Assembly (NCBI GenBank): GCA_018715775.1
Contig: DVKZ01000001.1
Coordinates: 1-36,330, forward strand
From: Candidatus Fimousia stercorigallinarum
Lineage (GTDB): Bacteria > Bacillota > Clostridia > Lachnospirales > Lachnospiraceae
Length of the DNA stretch: 36,330 bases
Reading direction: 5' to 3'
The notes beneath the pieces are model-generated. The model saw only the letters and a program-made list of their open reading frames with translations, was not told where the DNA came from and ran no database searches. The position numbers were made by a program, and so were the translations under genes. Shown one piece after another: positions 7,137-15,216 of the stretch. Position 1 is the stretch's first letter, and every line of letters starts with the position of its first letter.

Positions 7137-7238
7137 TTATAATGCTAAAAATGCAGATGACAGCATAGAAAGTACCATCATCGCAATCAAAATAACTGCT
7201 AAAACTGTAGCAATGATCTTTCTTCCTTTTGGACCCAT
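7137..7238 (-). CDS. 33-residue single-span membrane microprotein
   Basis: A complete small gene: ATG 7238, stop 7137-7139. It starts MGPKGRKIIATVLAVILIAM and ends SSAFLAL. A basic head (residues 4-7) is followed by one hydrophobic span (about 8-32), so an N-in, C-out orientation is expected. Its ribosome binding site GGAAGGA lies inside the last codons of the exonuclease gene, whose stop is one base upstream of this start; that suggests translational coupling. It resembles short single-span Firmicute proteins of the DUF4044 kind, but I cannot confirm a family. The function is unknown. Coding status rests on the good RBS, tight packing and clean topology. Confidence 0.65.
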   Translation of the reverse strand: MGPKGRKIIATVLAVILIAMMVLSMLSSAFLAL

Positions 7239-7239
7239 T

Positions 7240-7947
7240 TTAATTCATCCTTCCATATTTTAATATGATCTGATCAATATATTTCGAAGCATCTCTTTTT
7301 GTCAATGTATCAAAAGCGATATTGACTTTTATTTTATGATATTTTACTAAATGATTCAAGTACTGCTTTTGTTTTTCTGTAGCCGGAGATGTTTTTTTTG
7401 GTTTATATTGCAGCTGTTTTGCTTCAAAGATTTTTGTCTCTCCCGGAAATTGCTGCTGCATCTTCTCATATACGATCACGGTTGCCAGGGCGTCGTGATA
7501 TGCTCTATGAGCAGCTTCGTTCACATAGTGATAATAGCTGCACAGACTACCGAGACTTTTGCTTTTCACTTCTTCTTTCAGCAATACTTTTGCAATCTGA
7601 AAGGTATCCATCCCATATTTTTCAAATGAAAGCCCAATGCAGCTCATTGCGCGCTTCATAAAACGATAATCAAACATAATATTATGTCCGAGCAACGGAT
7701 ATCCGTCACAAAAATCATAAAATTCCCGGATCACCTCTTCTTTTTCCCGTCCCCGCTCCACCAGTTTCTGATCGATACCAGTCAATTCTACAATCTGATC
7801 CGGAATCTCCCGATGTGGATTAATCACCTGATTATACTTTCCAACAATCTTATGGTTACGGATCTTAACCGCTCCGACTTCAATAATCTCATCTGTCTCT
7901 TCTGATAACCCGGTCGTTTCCAGGTCAAATGCCACATATTCGTACAT
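7240..7947 (-). CDS. DEDDh 3'-5' exonuclease, DnaQ/epsilon-like (235 aa)
   Basis: Exonuclease of the DNA polymerase III epsilon family. The catalytic set is D8 and E10 (FDLETTG), D93 (GHNIMFDYRF), H147 and D152 (HRAYHDALAT), so the DEDDh site is complete. The nuclease domain is about 1-165. The last 45 residues (ATEKQKQYLNHLVKYHKIKV, then LTKRDASKYIDQ) form a small extra module resembling DUF3072-like KQ-x-x-YL tails. It lacks polymerase or helicase domains, so it is a stand-alone enzyme for repair or RNA/DNA trimming rather than a proofreading subunit. It lies 3 bp after nth, consistent with a DNA repair role. Confidence 0.88.
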   Translation of the reverse strand: MYEYVAFDLETTGLSEETDEIIEVGAVKIRNHKIVGKYNQVINPHREIPDQIVELTGIDQKLVERGREKEEVIREFYDFCDGYPLLGHNIMFDYRFMKRAMSCIGLSFEKYGMDTFQIAKVLLKEEVKSKSLGSLCSYYHYVNEAAHRAYHDALATVIVYEKMQQQFPGETKIFEAKQLQYKPKKTSPATEKQKQYLNHLVKYHKIKVNIAFDTLTKRDASKYIDQIILKYGRMN

Positions 7948-7950
7948 CCG

Positions 7951-8580
7951 TTATACCTCACATGACGGGCAGACTTTCTGAAGCGTACATTCGCCACATT
8001 TCGGACGACGGGCGATGCATACGTTACGCCCGTGGGTAATGATCTGGATATTATACAAGATCCACTGTTCTTTCGGCAGCTTGTCCATCAGATCATACTC
8101 GATCTTGACCGGATCATTTTCTTTTGTCAATCCAAGCTTCTGAGAAATCCTTTTGACATGCGTATCAACCACAATGCTCGGTTCCCTGTAAATGTTTCCG
8201 CGGATTACATTTGCCGTTTTCCTTCCAACGCCTGCCAATCCCGTTAACGCTTTTATATCCCGCGGAACTTCTCCATCATATTCTTCTATTAATTTTTTCG
8301 CACACGCAATAATATTTTTTGCCTTATTTTTATAAAATCCGGTAGAATAAATGTCCCTCTCCAGTTCTTTTTGATCTGCATTGGCAAAAGCCTCTAAATC
8401 CGGGTATTTAACGAACAGATCCTTTGTTACCTGATTCACCCGTTCGTCCGTACACTGTGCGCTTAGGATTGTCGCGATCAACAACTGCCATGGCGTTTCA
8501 TAGTTCAGATAACATTTATATTCCATCGAATATGTTTCATTTAATATTCTGCAAATTTCTAAAATTCTTTCTTTTTCCAT
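7951..8580 (-). CDS. nth: Endonuclease III
   Basis: Bifunctional DNA glycosylase/AP lyase that removes oxidised pyrimidines in base excision repair. The helix-hairpin-helix LTGLAGVGRKTANVI holds catalytic K121, followed by catalytic D139 in VVDTHV. The C-terminal [4Fe-4S] cluster motif is CX6CX2CX5C at residues 188, 195, 198 and 204. ATG 8580 is preferred over the in-frame ATG at 8607: it follows AAAGGA and starts 2 bases after the radical SAM stop, while the upstream ATG has no ribosome binding site. The length of 209 is normal. Confidence 0.95.
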   Translation of the reverse strand: MEKERILEICRILNETYSMEYKCYLNYETPWQLLIATILSAQCTDERVNQVTKDLFVKYPDLEAFANADQKELERDIYSTGFYKNKAKNIIACAKKLIEEYDGEVPRDIKALTGLAGVGRKTANVIRGNIYREPSIVVDTHVKRISQKLGLTKENDPVKIEYDLMDKLPKEQWILYNIQIITHGRNVCIARRPKCGECTLQKVCPSCEV

Positions 8581-8582
8581 TC

Positions 8583-10307
8583 TTATTCTATTCCTTTTAT
8601 TTCCCATACATGGGCATCATAGGTAAGTGGATCGCGATTATGATAGTTAAACAACGCCCACCACTCTCTTTTTTCATAGGTATCCATGTCAATCATAAAT
8701 TTTTCAATATGAGTATACGCTGCTGCCTTTTTCGAATTATACGGCTGCATTTCCGGGAAATACTTTCCGGTACTGTCCATACGATAAAAAGCAGTTGCTT
8801 CTTTCTTTTCCAATGCCGTTGTATTCGTCCAGGCCGGGCGCTTTTTAATATTTTCCCGCAAATACAGATCGTAAATCAAAAGCTGCTTTAACACATCTTC
8901 ATCCGCCTCCGGATACGTCTGCAAAGTAAAATTCATCAAGAGCTCATAGTAAAATAGACGGGCATGTTTTACGCCCACCGCATTATGCTGATTATAATAT
9001 ACTGCAAGCTGTTCAAAAAATACAAATGGCGTTTTTGCAAATGTCATCACATACGGAAGACTCTTTGTATACTGTGCACTGTTATAATACCGTTCCACCA
9101 TATCTTCGATTTCCTTCAACCTCAAAATGTCATCGTAGGAAATCCATTTTGTGCAAAGCACTTCATATGGTGCATGACTTCCATACATGATCTCATAATC
9201 TTTCTGCTTTTCATGCATATAAGAACCTTTTAATACTTTTAAAAAGCCGAGCTGAAGCTGATCCGGTTTCATCGCAAATACATCGTTAAATGATTTCTGA
9301 AATTGATCATAATCCTCATATGGAAGTCCTGCGATCAGATCCAGATGTTGATGGATATTTCCAAGGGCTTTTACTTTTGCAACGACATCCGCCAGTTTTT
9401 CCAGATCCATTACGCGCCGGATTTCCCGAATTGTCTGGCCGTGCGTTGACTGCACGCCGATTTCCAATTGGATCAAACCCGGTCTCATCTTCCGAAATAA
9501 TGCAATATCGCTCTCATTTAACAAATCCGCTGCTATTTCAAAATGAAAATTTGTAATGCCATTGTCGTGTTCCGTAATATAATTCCATATATGATGTGCA
9601 TGCTTCCGATTGCAGTTAAATGTACGATCTACAAATTTCACCTGAGCAACTTTATGATCCAGGAAAAACTGCAGTTCTTCTCTCACAAGCTCCCAGCTGC
9701 GGAAGCGCACCCGCTCTCCGATCGACGATAAACAATAGCTGCAGGCAAACGGGCATCCGCGGCTCGTCTCATAATAAAGGATCTTATGGTCAAAATCCGG
9801 AAGCTTTGAATAAACAAACGGAATTTGGTCTATATCCATTGGCAGACGGAGTTCGTTTTCAACCGGAACCCCATTTTTGCGATATGCGATTCCTTTCACT
9901 TGACCAAGCTCCTTTTCTCCGCTTGCATACTGCAGGCAGAGTTCCCGGAAAGTTTCTTCCCCCTCTCCCATCATAACAATGGAAATGGCCGGATATTTTG
10001 CAAGTACATCCGCAGCATCATAAGAAACTTCCGGCCCGCCCAGCCAGATTTCCGTCTCCGGCAGTACTTTATGAAGTTCCTCTGCCAGCTCCTGGATCAT
10101 CTTAATATTCCATATATAACAGGAAAATGCAATAATATCAGCCTTTTGCCGGTATAATTCTTTCAGGATTTCTTCCGTACGGTTATTGATCGTATATTCC
10201 GAAAGACAAATATCCATTCCGGAATCTTTTGCGTAAGCTGCCAGATTATATACTGCGAGATTCGTATGTATAAATTTTGCGTTAACTGCGCATAATAAGA
10301 GCTTCAT
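8583..10307 (-). CDS. B12-binding-domain radical SAM protein, DUF4080 type (574 aa)
   Basis: The N-terminal third (about 1-135) looks like a cobalamin-binding Rossmann domain (IWLGGPEVSYDA, IVMMGEGEETF). I see no DxHxxG cobalamin lower-ligand motif. The radical SAM core starts at TSRGCPFACSYC, with the [4Fe-4S] cysteines C185, C189 and C192 (CX3CX2C). Later core strands include FHFEIAADLL, LIQLEIGVQS and LDLIAGLPYED. A C-terminal extension of about 170 residues matches the DUF4080 architecture as I remember it. The substrate is unknown; related enzymes methylate or rearrange unactivated carbons. ATG 10307 follows AAAGGAGTGCTTT. It is the first gene of the nine-gene operon. Confidence 0.85.
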   Translation of the reverse strand: MKLLLCAVNAKFIHTNLAVYNLAAYAKDSGMDICLSEYTINNRTEEILKELYRQKADIIAFSCYIWNIKMIQELAEELHKVLPETEIWLGGPEVSYDAADVLAKYPAISIVMMGEGEETFRELCLQYASGEKELGQVKGIAYRKNGVPVENELRLPMDIDQIPFVYSKLPDFDHKILYYETSRGCPFACSYCLSSIGERVRFRSWELVREELQFFLDHKVAQVKFVDRTFNCNRKHAHHIWNYITEHDNGITNFHFEIAADLLNESDIALFRKMRPGLIQLEIGVQSTHGQTIREIRRVMDLEKLADVVAKVKALGNIHQHLDLIAGLPYEDYDQFQKSFNDVFAMKPDQLQLGFLKVLKGSYMHEKQKDYEIMYGSHAPYEVLCTKWISYDDILRLKEIEDMVERYYNSAQYTKSLPYVMTFAKTPFVFFEQLAVYYNQHNAVGVKHARLFYYELLMNFTLQTYPEADEDVLKQLLIYDLYLRENIKKRPAWTNTTALEKKEATAFYRMDSTGKYFPEMQPYNSKKAAAYTHIEKFMIDMDTYEKREWWALFNYHNRDPLTYDAHVWEIKGIE

Positions 10308-10383
10308 AAAGCACTCCTTTATTTTGTAAATTAATCCTATTTCTTCCTATTTTATGTAGTCCCTATCTCAGACATACAGTATG

Positions 10384-10412
10384 ATTTTAACACAAACTTA
10401 TGTTTCTGTCAT
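10384..10412 (-). promoter_or_regulatory. Promoter of the nine-gene minus-strand operon
   Basis: On the minus strand, -35 ATGACA (10412-10407), 17-bp spacer, -10 TAAAAT (10389-10384), about 75 bases before the radical SAM start. No other credible promoter was seen down to trmL. Confidence 0.6.
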
Positions 10413-10480
10413 TGATAATCCATTTTTTCTAACAGGAATTTAAATTTTTGACTAACATTTCTCAACTATCTTCGATTTTC

Positions 10481-10509
10481 TTGACAGTAAAATCCCTCTG
10501 AAATACGAT
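10481..10509 (+). promoter_or_regulatory. Promoter of the ABC transporter pair
   Basis: Consensus -35 TTGACA (10481-10486), 17-bp spacer and -10 TACGAT (10504-10509). The leader is about 70 bases. No riboswitch or attenuator fold was recognised in the 281-bp intergenic region, which also carries the leftward operon promoter. Confidence 0.6.
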
Positions 10510-10588
10510 ATAAGCATGTTATATAACAGCATTATGATCGGCCGTCATATTTTGCTCACGATAAAAAAACGATTCAAGGAGGTGTTCA

Positions 10589-12364
10589 TTGTATATGAAA
10601 AAACAATCGATTTTATCAAGATTAATGGAATATGCCGGAAACTTTCAATTCTTAACTTACAGTTCTTGGCTTTTATCAGCTTTAAGCGCACTGATCGCAC
10701 TGGTCCCTTATTGGTATATTTGGTGTATCATTTACGATATCTTAAATGTCTATCCGGATTTTGAAAAAGCACAATCCCTGCCTCATTATGGTCTTATGGC
10801 CGTTTTATTTGCCCTTTTATCCATGCTCATTTATACAGCGGCATTAATGTGCTCTCATATTGCGGCATTCCGTATCGCTTCCAACATCCGCAGTATTTCA
10901 ATGCATCATATCGCAGCTTTACCTCTGGGATTTACAGAAAGTTTCGGAAGTGGAAAACTGCGAAAAATCGTCAACGAATCCAGTGCAGCAACGGAAACCT
11001 ATCTTGCCCATCAACTTCCGGACAAAGCCGGCGCCATCGCTACACCATGCGGTCTTCTCATTTTATTGCTCGTATTTGACTGGCGGCTTGGTCTTCTTAG
11101 TTTAGTACCGGTTGCTCTCGGATTTCTGATCATGATGAATATGACCGGAAAAGAAATGCAGAGAAAAATGAAAGAGTACCAAAACGCCTTAGATGCTATG
11201 TCGAACGAAGCGGTCGAATATGTCCGCGGCATCCCTATTGTAAAAACATTTGGGCAAACAATCTTTTCTTTTAAACGATTTAAGGCAACGATTGATAATT
11301 ATGAAAAATGGGTTATCGCCTATACAAAACAGCTGCGCCTGCCGATGATGTTCTATACAACAGCCGTCAACGGCGTATTTGCTTTTCTGATCGCTGCCGC
11401 CCTTCTTTTCACAAAAAATGGTGTTAGCAATGAATTTTTATTAAATCTGCTTTTTTACATTATTATTACACCTATTATTTCTGTCACCCTTACAAAAATC
11501 ATGTTTATGAGTGAAGATAAACTGATCGTTTCCGACGCATTGTCCCGAATTGACAGCGTTCTGGATCTGCAGCCGCTGGCAGAACCTTCTCATTCGCAAA
11601 AACCAATGGATGCGTCTGTTGAACTCTCACATATTCGATTCAGTTACGATCAAAAACACGATGTGATCAAGGATATCTCCCTGCGTATCGAACCCGGTCA
11701 GACTGTTGCCTTTGTCGGACCTTCTGGCGGCGGAAAATCAACACTGGCAAATATCATCTCCCGCTTCTATGATCCACAGCACGGCAGTGTAAAAATCGGA
11801 GGTGTCGATGTGAAAGAAATCAAAAAAGAAGATTTAATGAATACAATATCCTTTGTATTCCAAAACAGCCGCCTGATCAAAGCTTCTATTCTGGATAATG
11901 TCCGTCTCGGAAAACCCGATGCTTCCGAAGAAGAAGTTCTGGATGCATTAAAAGCAGCACAGTGTATGGATATTATTGAAAAATTTCCAGATGGCATCCA
12001 TACAGTTATCGGAACAAAAGGTGTCTATCTCTCCGGTGGGGAACAGCAGCGCATTGCCATTGCCCGCGCTATGCTAAAAAACACACCTGTCATCATCCTC
12101 GACGAGGCTACCGCTTACTCCGATCCTGATAATGAGAATCAAATTCAAAAAGCTTTTGAAATACTTGCAAAGAATAAAACGGTCATTATGATCGCGCACC
12201 GCCTCTCTACCGTTGCTAATACGGATCACATTTATGTATTGGCAGACGGCCGGATCGTAGAATCCGGAAACCGGGATTCCCTTTGCAAAAAAAATGGTCT
12301 GTTTGCAAAAATGTGGAACGATTATCAATCTTCCGTCCAATGGAAAGTAAAAAAGGAGGCTTAA
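10589..12364 (+). CDS. ABC half-transporter, permease fused to ATPase (591 aa), partner 1
   Basis: Type IV (exporter-fold) half-transporter: six membrane segments in residues about 20-300, then the nucleotide-binding domain. Walker A GPSGGGKS (377-384), Q425, signature LSGGE (481-485), Walker B VIILDE (501-506) and H537 (AHRLST) are all intact. The D-loop reads ATAYSDPDNE. That SDP variant, with Asp-Pro after the catalytic Glu, is known from siderophore-type pairs such as YbtP/YbtQ and IrtA/IrtB. The start may be TTG 10589 (6 bases after GGAGG) or ATG 10595 (12 bases); spacing favours TTG. It forms an operon with the next gene, 3 bp away. Substrate unknown; import of a chelate or export of a peptide/drug are both possible. 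Confidence 0.9.
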   Translation: MYMKKQSILSRLMEYAGNFQFLTYSSWLLSALSALIALVPYWYIWCIIYDILNVYPDFEKAQSLPHYGLMAVLFALLSMLIYTAALMCSHIAAFRIASNIRSISMHHIAALPLGFTESFGSGKLRKIVNESSAATETYLAHQLPDKAGAIATPCGLLILLLVFDWRLGLLSLVPVALGFLIMMNMTGKEMQRKMKEYQNALDAMSNEAVEYVRGIPIVKTFGQTIFSFKRFKATIDNYEKWVIAYTKQLRLPMMFYTTAVNGVFAFLIAAALLFTKNGVSNEFLLNLLFYIIITPIISVTLTKIMFMSEDKLIVSDALSRIDSVLDLQPLAEPSHSQKPMDASVELSHIRFSYDQKHDVIKDISLRIEPGQTVAFVGPSGGGKSTLANIISRFYDPQHGSVKIGGVDVKEIKKEDLMNTISFVFQNSRLIKASILDNVRLGKPDASEEEVLDALKAAQCMDIIEKFPDGIHTVIGTKGVYLSGGEQQRIAIARAMLKNTPVIILDEATAYSDPDNENQIQKAFEILAKNKTVIMIAHRLSTVANTDHIYVLADGRIVESGNRDSLCKKNGLFAKMWNDYQSSVQWKVKKEA

Positions 12365-12367
12365 ATC

Positions 12368-14101
12368 ATGATTCAAAAAATACAAAAAAAATATGCCCTT
12401 TCTGAACAGGGTGCAAAGGATTTGGTCAAAGCCTGTTTGGCCTGCGCACTTCAAAACCTTTCCTTTATGTTGCCGGCCGGTCTCCTATACTGCCTTGTAA
12501 GGGATTTATTAAATGGAGGCATAGACACAGAACAATCTGTTTTTTACATTGTCGGCTGTATGATCGTGCTGCTTTTCATATTTATCGTTACATGGTTTCA
12601 ATACAATGCCACCTATCTGTCTACTTATATTGAAAGCGGCATCCGCCGAATTTCTCTGGCAGAAAAGCTCCGTAAGATCCCGCTGTCCTTTTTCGGTAAA
12701 AAAGATCTGGCGGATCTGACCAGTACGATCATGGCAGACTGTGCCTTCCTGGAAACGGCATTTTCGCATTTTATTCCGGAACTTGTCGGTTCTATTATTT
12801 CTACTATCTTGATTACAGTCAGCCTTTTTCTCTTTGACTGGCGCATGGCACTTGCTGCCTTATGGGTACTCCCTGTTTCTCTTCTGATCGTTGTTTGCTC
12901 TTCCGGCGTACAGGAACGTTTGAGCCAGAGACAGATGGATGCCAAAATGGCATGTGCAGATGGAATACAGGAATGTATCGAAACCATACGAGATTTAAAA
13001 GCCAACAATGCAGAAACTGCTTATTTGGCAGGACTGGACAAAAAAATCAAATCTGTCGAAAAACGAGCGATCATCAATGAATTCGGAACAGCCGTATTCG
13101 TTATTTCCGCTTCCATGTTATTAAAACTGGGCATAGCAACCGTCGCTCTGACCGGCTCCGTTTTGCTGATCCAAGGCTCCTTAGACATTCTGACCTTTTT
13201 TATGTTTCTGCTGGTCGTATCGCGTCTGTATGATCCGTTCCAGTCGGCACTTCAAAATCTGGCGGCTATTATTGCTTCCAAGACAAACATCGCACGTATG
13301 AAAGAAATTCTGGATCATCCTGTACAAACAGGAAGTAATGTTCTGACAAATGATGGATATGATATCGTCTTTTCTCATGTTGGATTTTCCTATAATCGCA
13401 GAGAGACGGTTCTAAAAGACATCTCTTTCACAGCAAAACAAGGAGAAGTCACGGCACTTGTTGGTCCTTCCGGCGGCGGTAAGACAACCGTATCCCGCCT
13501 TGCGGCAAGATTCTGGGATATTGATCATGGAAAGATCACAGTGGGCAATATGGATATATCCAAAGTCGAACCGGAAACGCTGATGTCTCTGTATTCCATT
13601 GTTTTTCAGGATGTGACATTATTCAATAATACCATCCTGGAAAATATTCGTATTGGCAAAAAGGATGCGTCCGATGCGGAGGTCATTGCCGCGGCAAAAC
13701 TTGCCAATTGCGAAGAATTTGCCAAAAAGCTTCCTGATGGATGGAACAGCATGATAGGTGAAAACGGATGTGAATTATCCGGTGGCGAACGTCAAAGGAT
13801 TTCCATTGCCCGCGCCTTTTTAAAAGATGCCCCGATTATCCTTTTAGATGAGGCAACGGCCTCCCTCGACGTCGAGAATGAAACATTGATCCAATCCGCA
13901 CTGTCCCGTCTGATCAAAAATAAAACGGTTCTTGTCATCGCTCACCGAATGCGGACCGTTGCAGGCGCAGATAAAATCGTCGTATTATCAGACGGGCTTG
14001 TCGCAGAGCAGGGAACACCGGAAGAACTTTACAAGAAAAAAAGCCTCTATTCCCGTATGGTAAAACTCCAGACGAAAGGACAAAACTGGACATTATCATA
14101 A
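12368..14101 (+). CDS. ABC half-transporter, permease fused to ATPase (577 aa), partner 2
   Basis: Same architecture as partner 1: six-helix membrane domain (about 25-300) and ATPase domain. Walker A GPSGGGKTT (366-374), Q414, signature LSGGE (470-474), Walker B IILLDE (490-495) and H526 are intact. The D-loop is the common ASLDVENE, unlike partner 1, which supports a heterodimer of two diverged subunits. Both ATP sites look competent, unlike heterodimeric exporters with one degenerate site. ATG 12368 follows AGGAGGCTTAAATC, which overlaps the end of the first gene. A hairpin region follows the stop. Confidence 0.9.
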   Translation: MIQKIQKKYALSEQGAKDLVKACLACALQNLSFMLPAGLLYCLVRDLLNGGIDTEQSVFYIVGCMIVLLFIFIVTWFQYNATYLSTYIESGIRRISLAEKLRKIPLSFFGKKDLADLTSTIMADCAFLETAFSHFIPELVGSIISTILITVSLFLFDWRMALAALWVLPVSLLIVVCSSGVQERLSQRQMDAKMACADGIQECIETIRDLKANNAETAYLAGLDKKIKSVEKRAIINEFGTAVFVISASMLLKLGIATVALTGSVLLIQGSLDILTFFMFLLVVSRLYDPFQSALQNLAAIIASKTNIARMKEILDHPVQTGSNVLTNDGYDIVFSHVGFSYNRRETVLKDISFTAKQGEVTALVGPSGGGKTTVSRLAARFWDIDHGKITVGNMDISKVEPETLMSLYSIVFQDVTLFNNTILENIRIGKKDASDAEVIAAAKLANCEEFAKKLPDGWNSMIGENGCELSGGERQRISIARAFLKDAPIILLDEATASLDVENETLIQSALSRLIKNKTVLVIAHRMRTVAGADKIVVLSDGLVAEQGTPEELYKKKSLYSRMVKLQTKGQNWTLS

Positions 14102-14127
14102 AAACTGTCTAGAAGAGAGCATAGCCG

Positions 14128-14156
14128 TTCATGTCGACTTCGGGTTTCGACATGAA
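14128..14156. repeat. 10-bp perfect stem-loop after the ABC operon
   Basis: TTCATGTCGA (14128-14137) pairs perfectly with TCGACATGAA (14147-14156) around a 9-base loop. An A-run, not a T-run, follows on the plus strand, so by itself it is not a classic plus-strand terminator. It may protect the mRNA end. Confidence 0.6.
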
Positions 14157-14214
14157 AAAAGACACCTCCCGCAGAAGCGCCATGGCTGACATGGAATTCT
14201 GCGGAGATGTCTTT
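14157..14214. terminator. Bidirectional terminator between ABC operon and deoR-type gene
   Basis: Long stem: left arm about 14159-14176 (GACACCTCCCGCAGAA) pairs with 14197-14213 (TTCTGCGGAGATGTC) with one mismatch and one bulge. An inner CCATG/CATGG stem lies in the loop. TTTAT follows on the plus strand. On the minus strand a run of six T follows, so it serves the convergent genes on both sides. Confidence 0.8.
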
Positions 14215-14275
14215 ATAAGGCATCGGAGTTGAAATATGTTATGATCAAACAGCCTCTTTTCTTCTATTTTCCTGG

Positions 14276-15037
14276 TTAAAACACCACCTCTACTCCCTCT
14301 TCCCTACAATACTTCATCATTTCTTCCGGCAAAGGCCGTTCACTGATAATCGCAGTCAGATTTTTAATATCCATAACTTTGTAATAATAGATTTCTTCTC
14401 TGATCTTAGAACTGTCAACCAATAAGATCGTCTGATCCGCATTTCTCCAAAAGGCCTGTTTGATCGCCATATCCTCTTCCGTCCGGTCAGTCACACCCTG
14501 CTTTAAATGAACACCGGCGCAAGATAAAAAGAAGGTTCTTGCATGATGTTTTGCAATATATTCGCATGCTTCATATCCATATACCGAGGAACGCTTCCTT
14601 CTGTATGTGCCGCACACGCAGTCTGCCGAAATCCCGCTCTTTTCCCCCAACATCTGCAAAACCGGAATACCATGCGTCAGAACCCGAAGATTCGCAAAAC
14701 CATCCAATGCTTCTGCCAGACAATAACTTGTACTGCTGCTATCCATAAAAATGGTATCTTCGCCGGAAATATAAGCAGTTGCGAGCTGGGCAATATAACA
14801 CTTTTGTTTTCGATGCTGCTTATTGCGGTAAACAAACGGCCAGTCCATCGTTTCTTTTGATATAAAAGAAGCGCCGCCCCGGTTTCTCTTGATCAGCCCG
14901 TCCCTTTCCAGCTGAGCAAAGTCCCGTCGGATCGTCGGTTCGCTGACATGGATCTTCTTTGCAAGATCGGACACGGTAATATATTGATATTTTTCTAAAA
15001 GTTCCAGAATTTCTTGTTTACGCTCGTTCGGTACCAT
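14276..15037 (-). CDS. DeoR/GlpR-family transcriptional regulator (253 aa)
   Basis: N-terminal DeoR winged helix (residues 6-56) with YITVSDLAKKIHVSEPTIRR and the family-typical RDFAQLERDGLIKRNRGGA. The C-terminal ISOCOT sugar-phosphate sensor domain has the IFMDSSSTSYCLAEAL and VLTHGIPVLQ blocks. Length is standard. ATG 15037 follows GGAGGAAACTT. It is divergent from a HAD phosphatase and EamA transporter, with repeated TTTGATCA boxes in the shared 179-bp promoter region. By family rule it is a repressor relieved by a sugar phosphate and probably controls itself and the divergent pair. The exact ligand is unknown. Confidence 0.92.
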   Translation of the reverse strand: MVPNERKQEILELLEKYQYITVSDLAKKIHVSEPTIRRDFAQLERDGLIKRNRGGASFISKETMDWPFVYRNKQHRKQKCYIAQLATAYISGEDTIFMDSSSTSYCLAEALDGFANLRVLTHGIPVLQMLGEKSGISADCVCGTYRRKRSSVYGYEACEYIAKHHARTFFLSCAGVHLKQGVTDRTEEDMAIKQAFWRNADQTILLVDSSKIREEIYYYKVMDIKNLTAIISERPLPEEMMKYCREEGVEVVF

Positions 15038-15060
15038 AAGTTTCCTCCGTTTTTCTCTTT

Positions 15061-15089
15061 ATTATACATGTCAGAAATTTTTCAATCAA
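15061..15089 (-). promoter_or_regulatory. Promoter of the deoR-type gene
   Basis: On the minus strand, -35 TTGATT (15089-15084), 17-bp spacer, -10 TATAAT (15066-15061). The palindrome TTTTGATCAAAA lies immediately upstream of the -35. Confidence 0.7.
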
Positions 15090-15092
15090 TAT

Positions 15093-15175
15093 TTTTGATC
15101 AAAATCCGACCTTTTGATCACATTATTTTCTCATTTGATCAATTATCGAGCCATATCTGTTCAATATTTGATTAA
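15093..15175. promoter_or_regulatory. Array of four TTTGATCA-type operator boxes
   Basis: Boxes: TTTTGATCAAAA (15093-15104, perfect palindrome), TTTTGATCA (15112-15120), TTTGATCAA (15134-15142) and a degenerate TTTGATTAA (15167-15175). Centres of the first three are 19 and 21 bp apart, about two helical turns. The last lies in the spacer of the rightward promoter. Likely binding sites of the adjacent DeoR-type protein. Confidence 0.7.
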
Positions 15176-15188
15176 ACTGTTATATTAT
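15160..15188 (+). promoter_or_regulatory. Promoter of the HAD/EamA pair
   Basis: Weak -35 TTCAAT (15160-15165), 17-bp spacer, good -10 TATTAT (15183-15188). The fourth operator box occupies the spacer. Confidence 0.5.
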
Positions 15189-15216
15189 ATTTGAAAAATC
15201 AAAGGAGGTATCTCGC

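Noticed and set aside
10516..10764. 82-codon open frame before the ABC transporter
   Set aside because: It overlaps the promoter leader and the real start of the transporter in another frame; no ribosome binding site.
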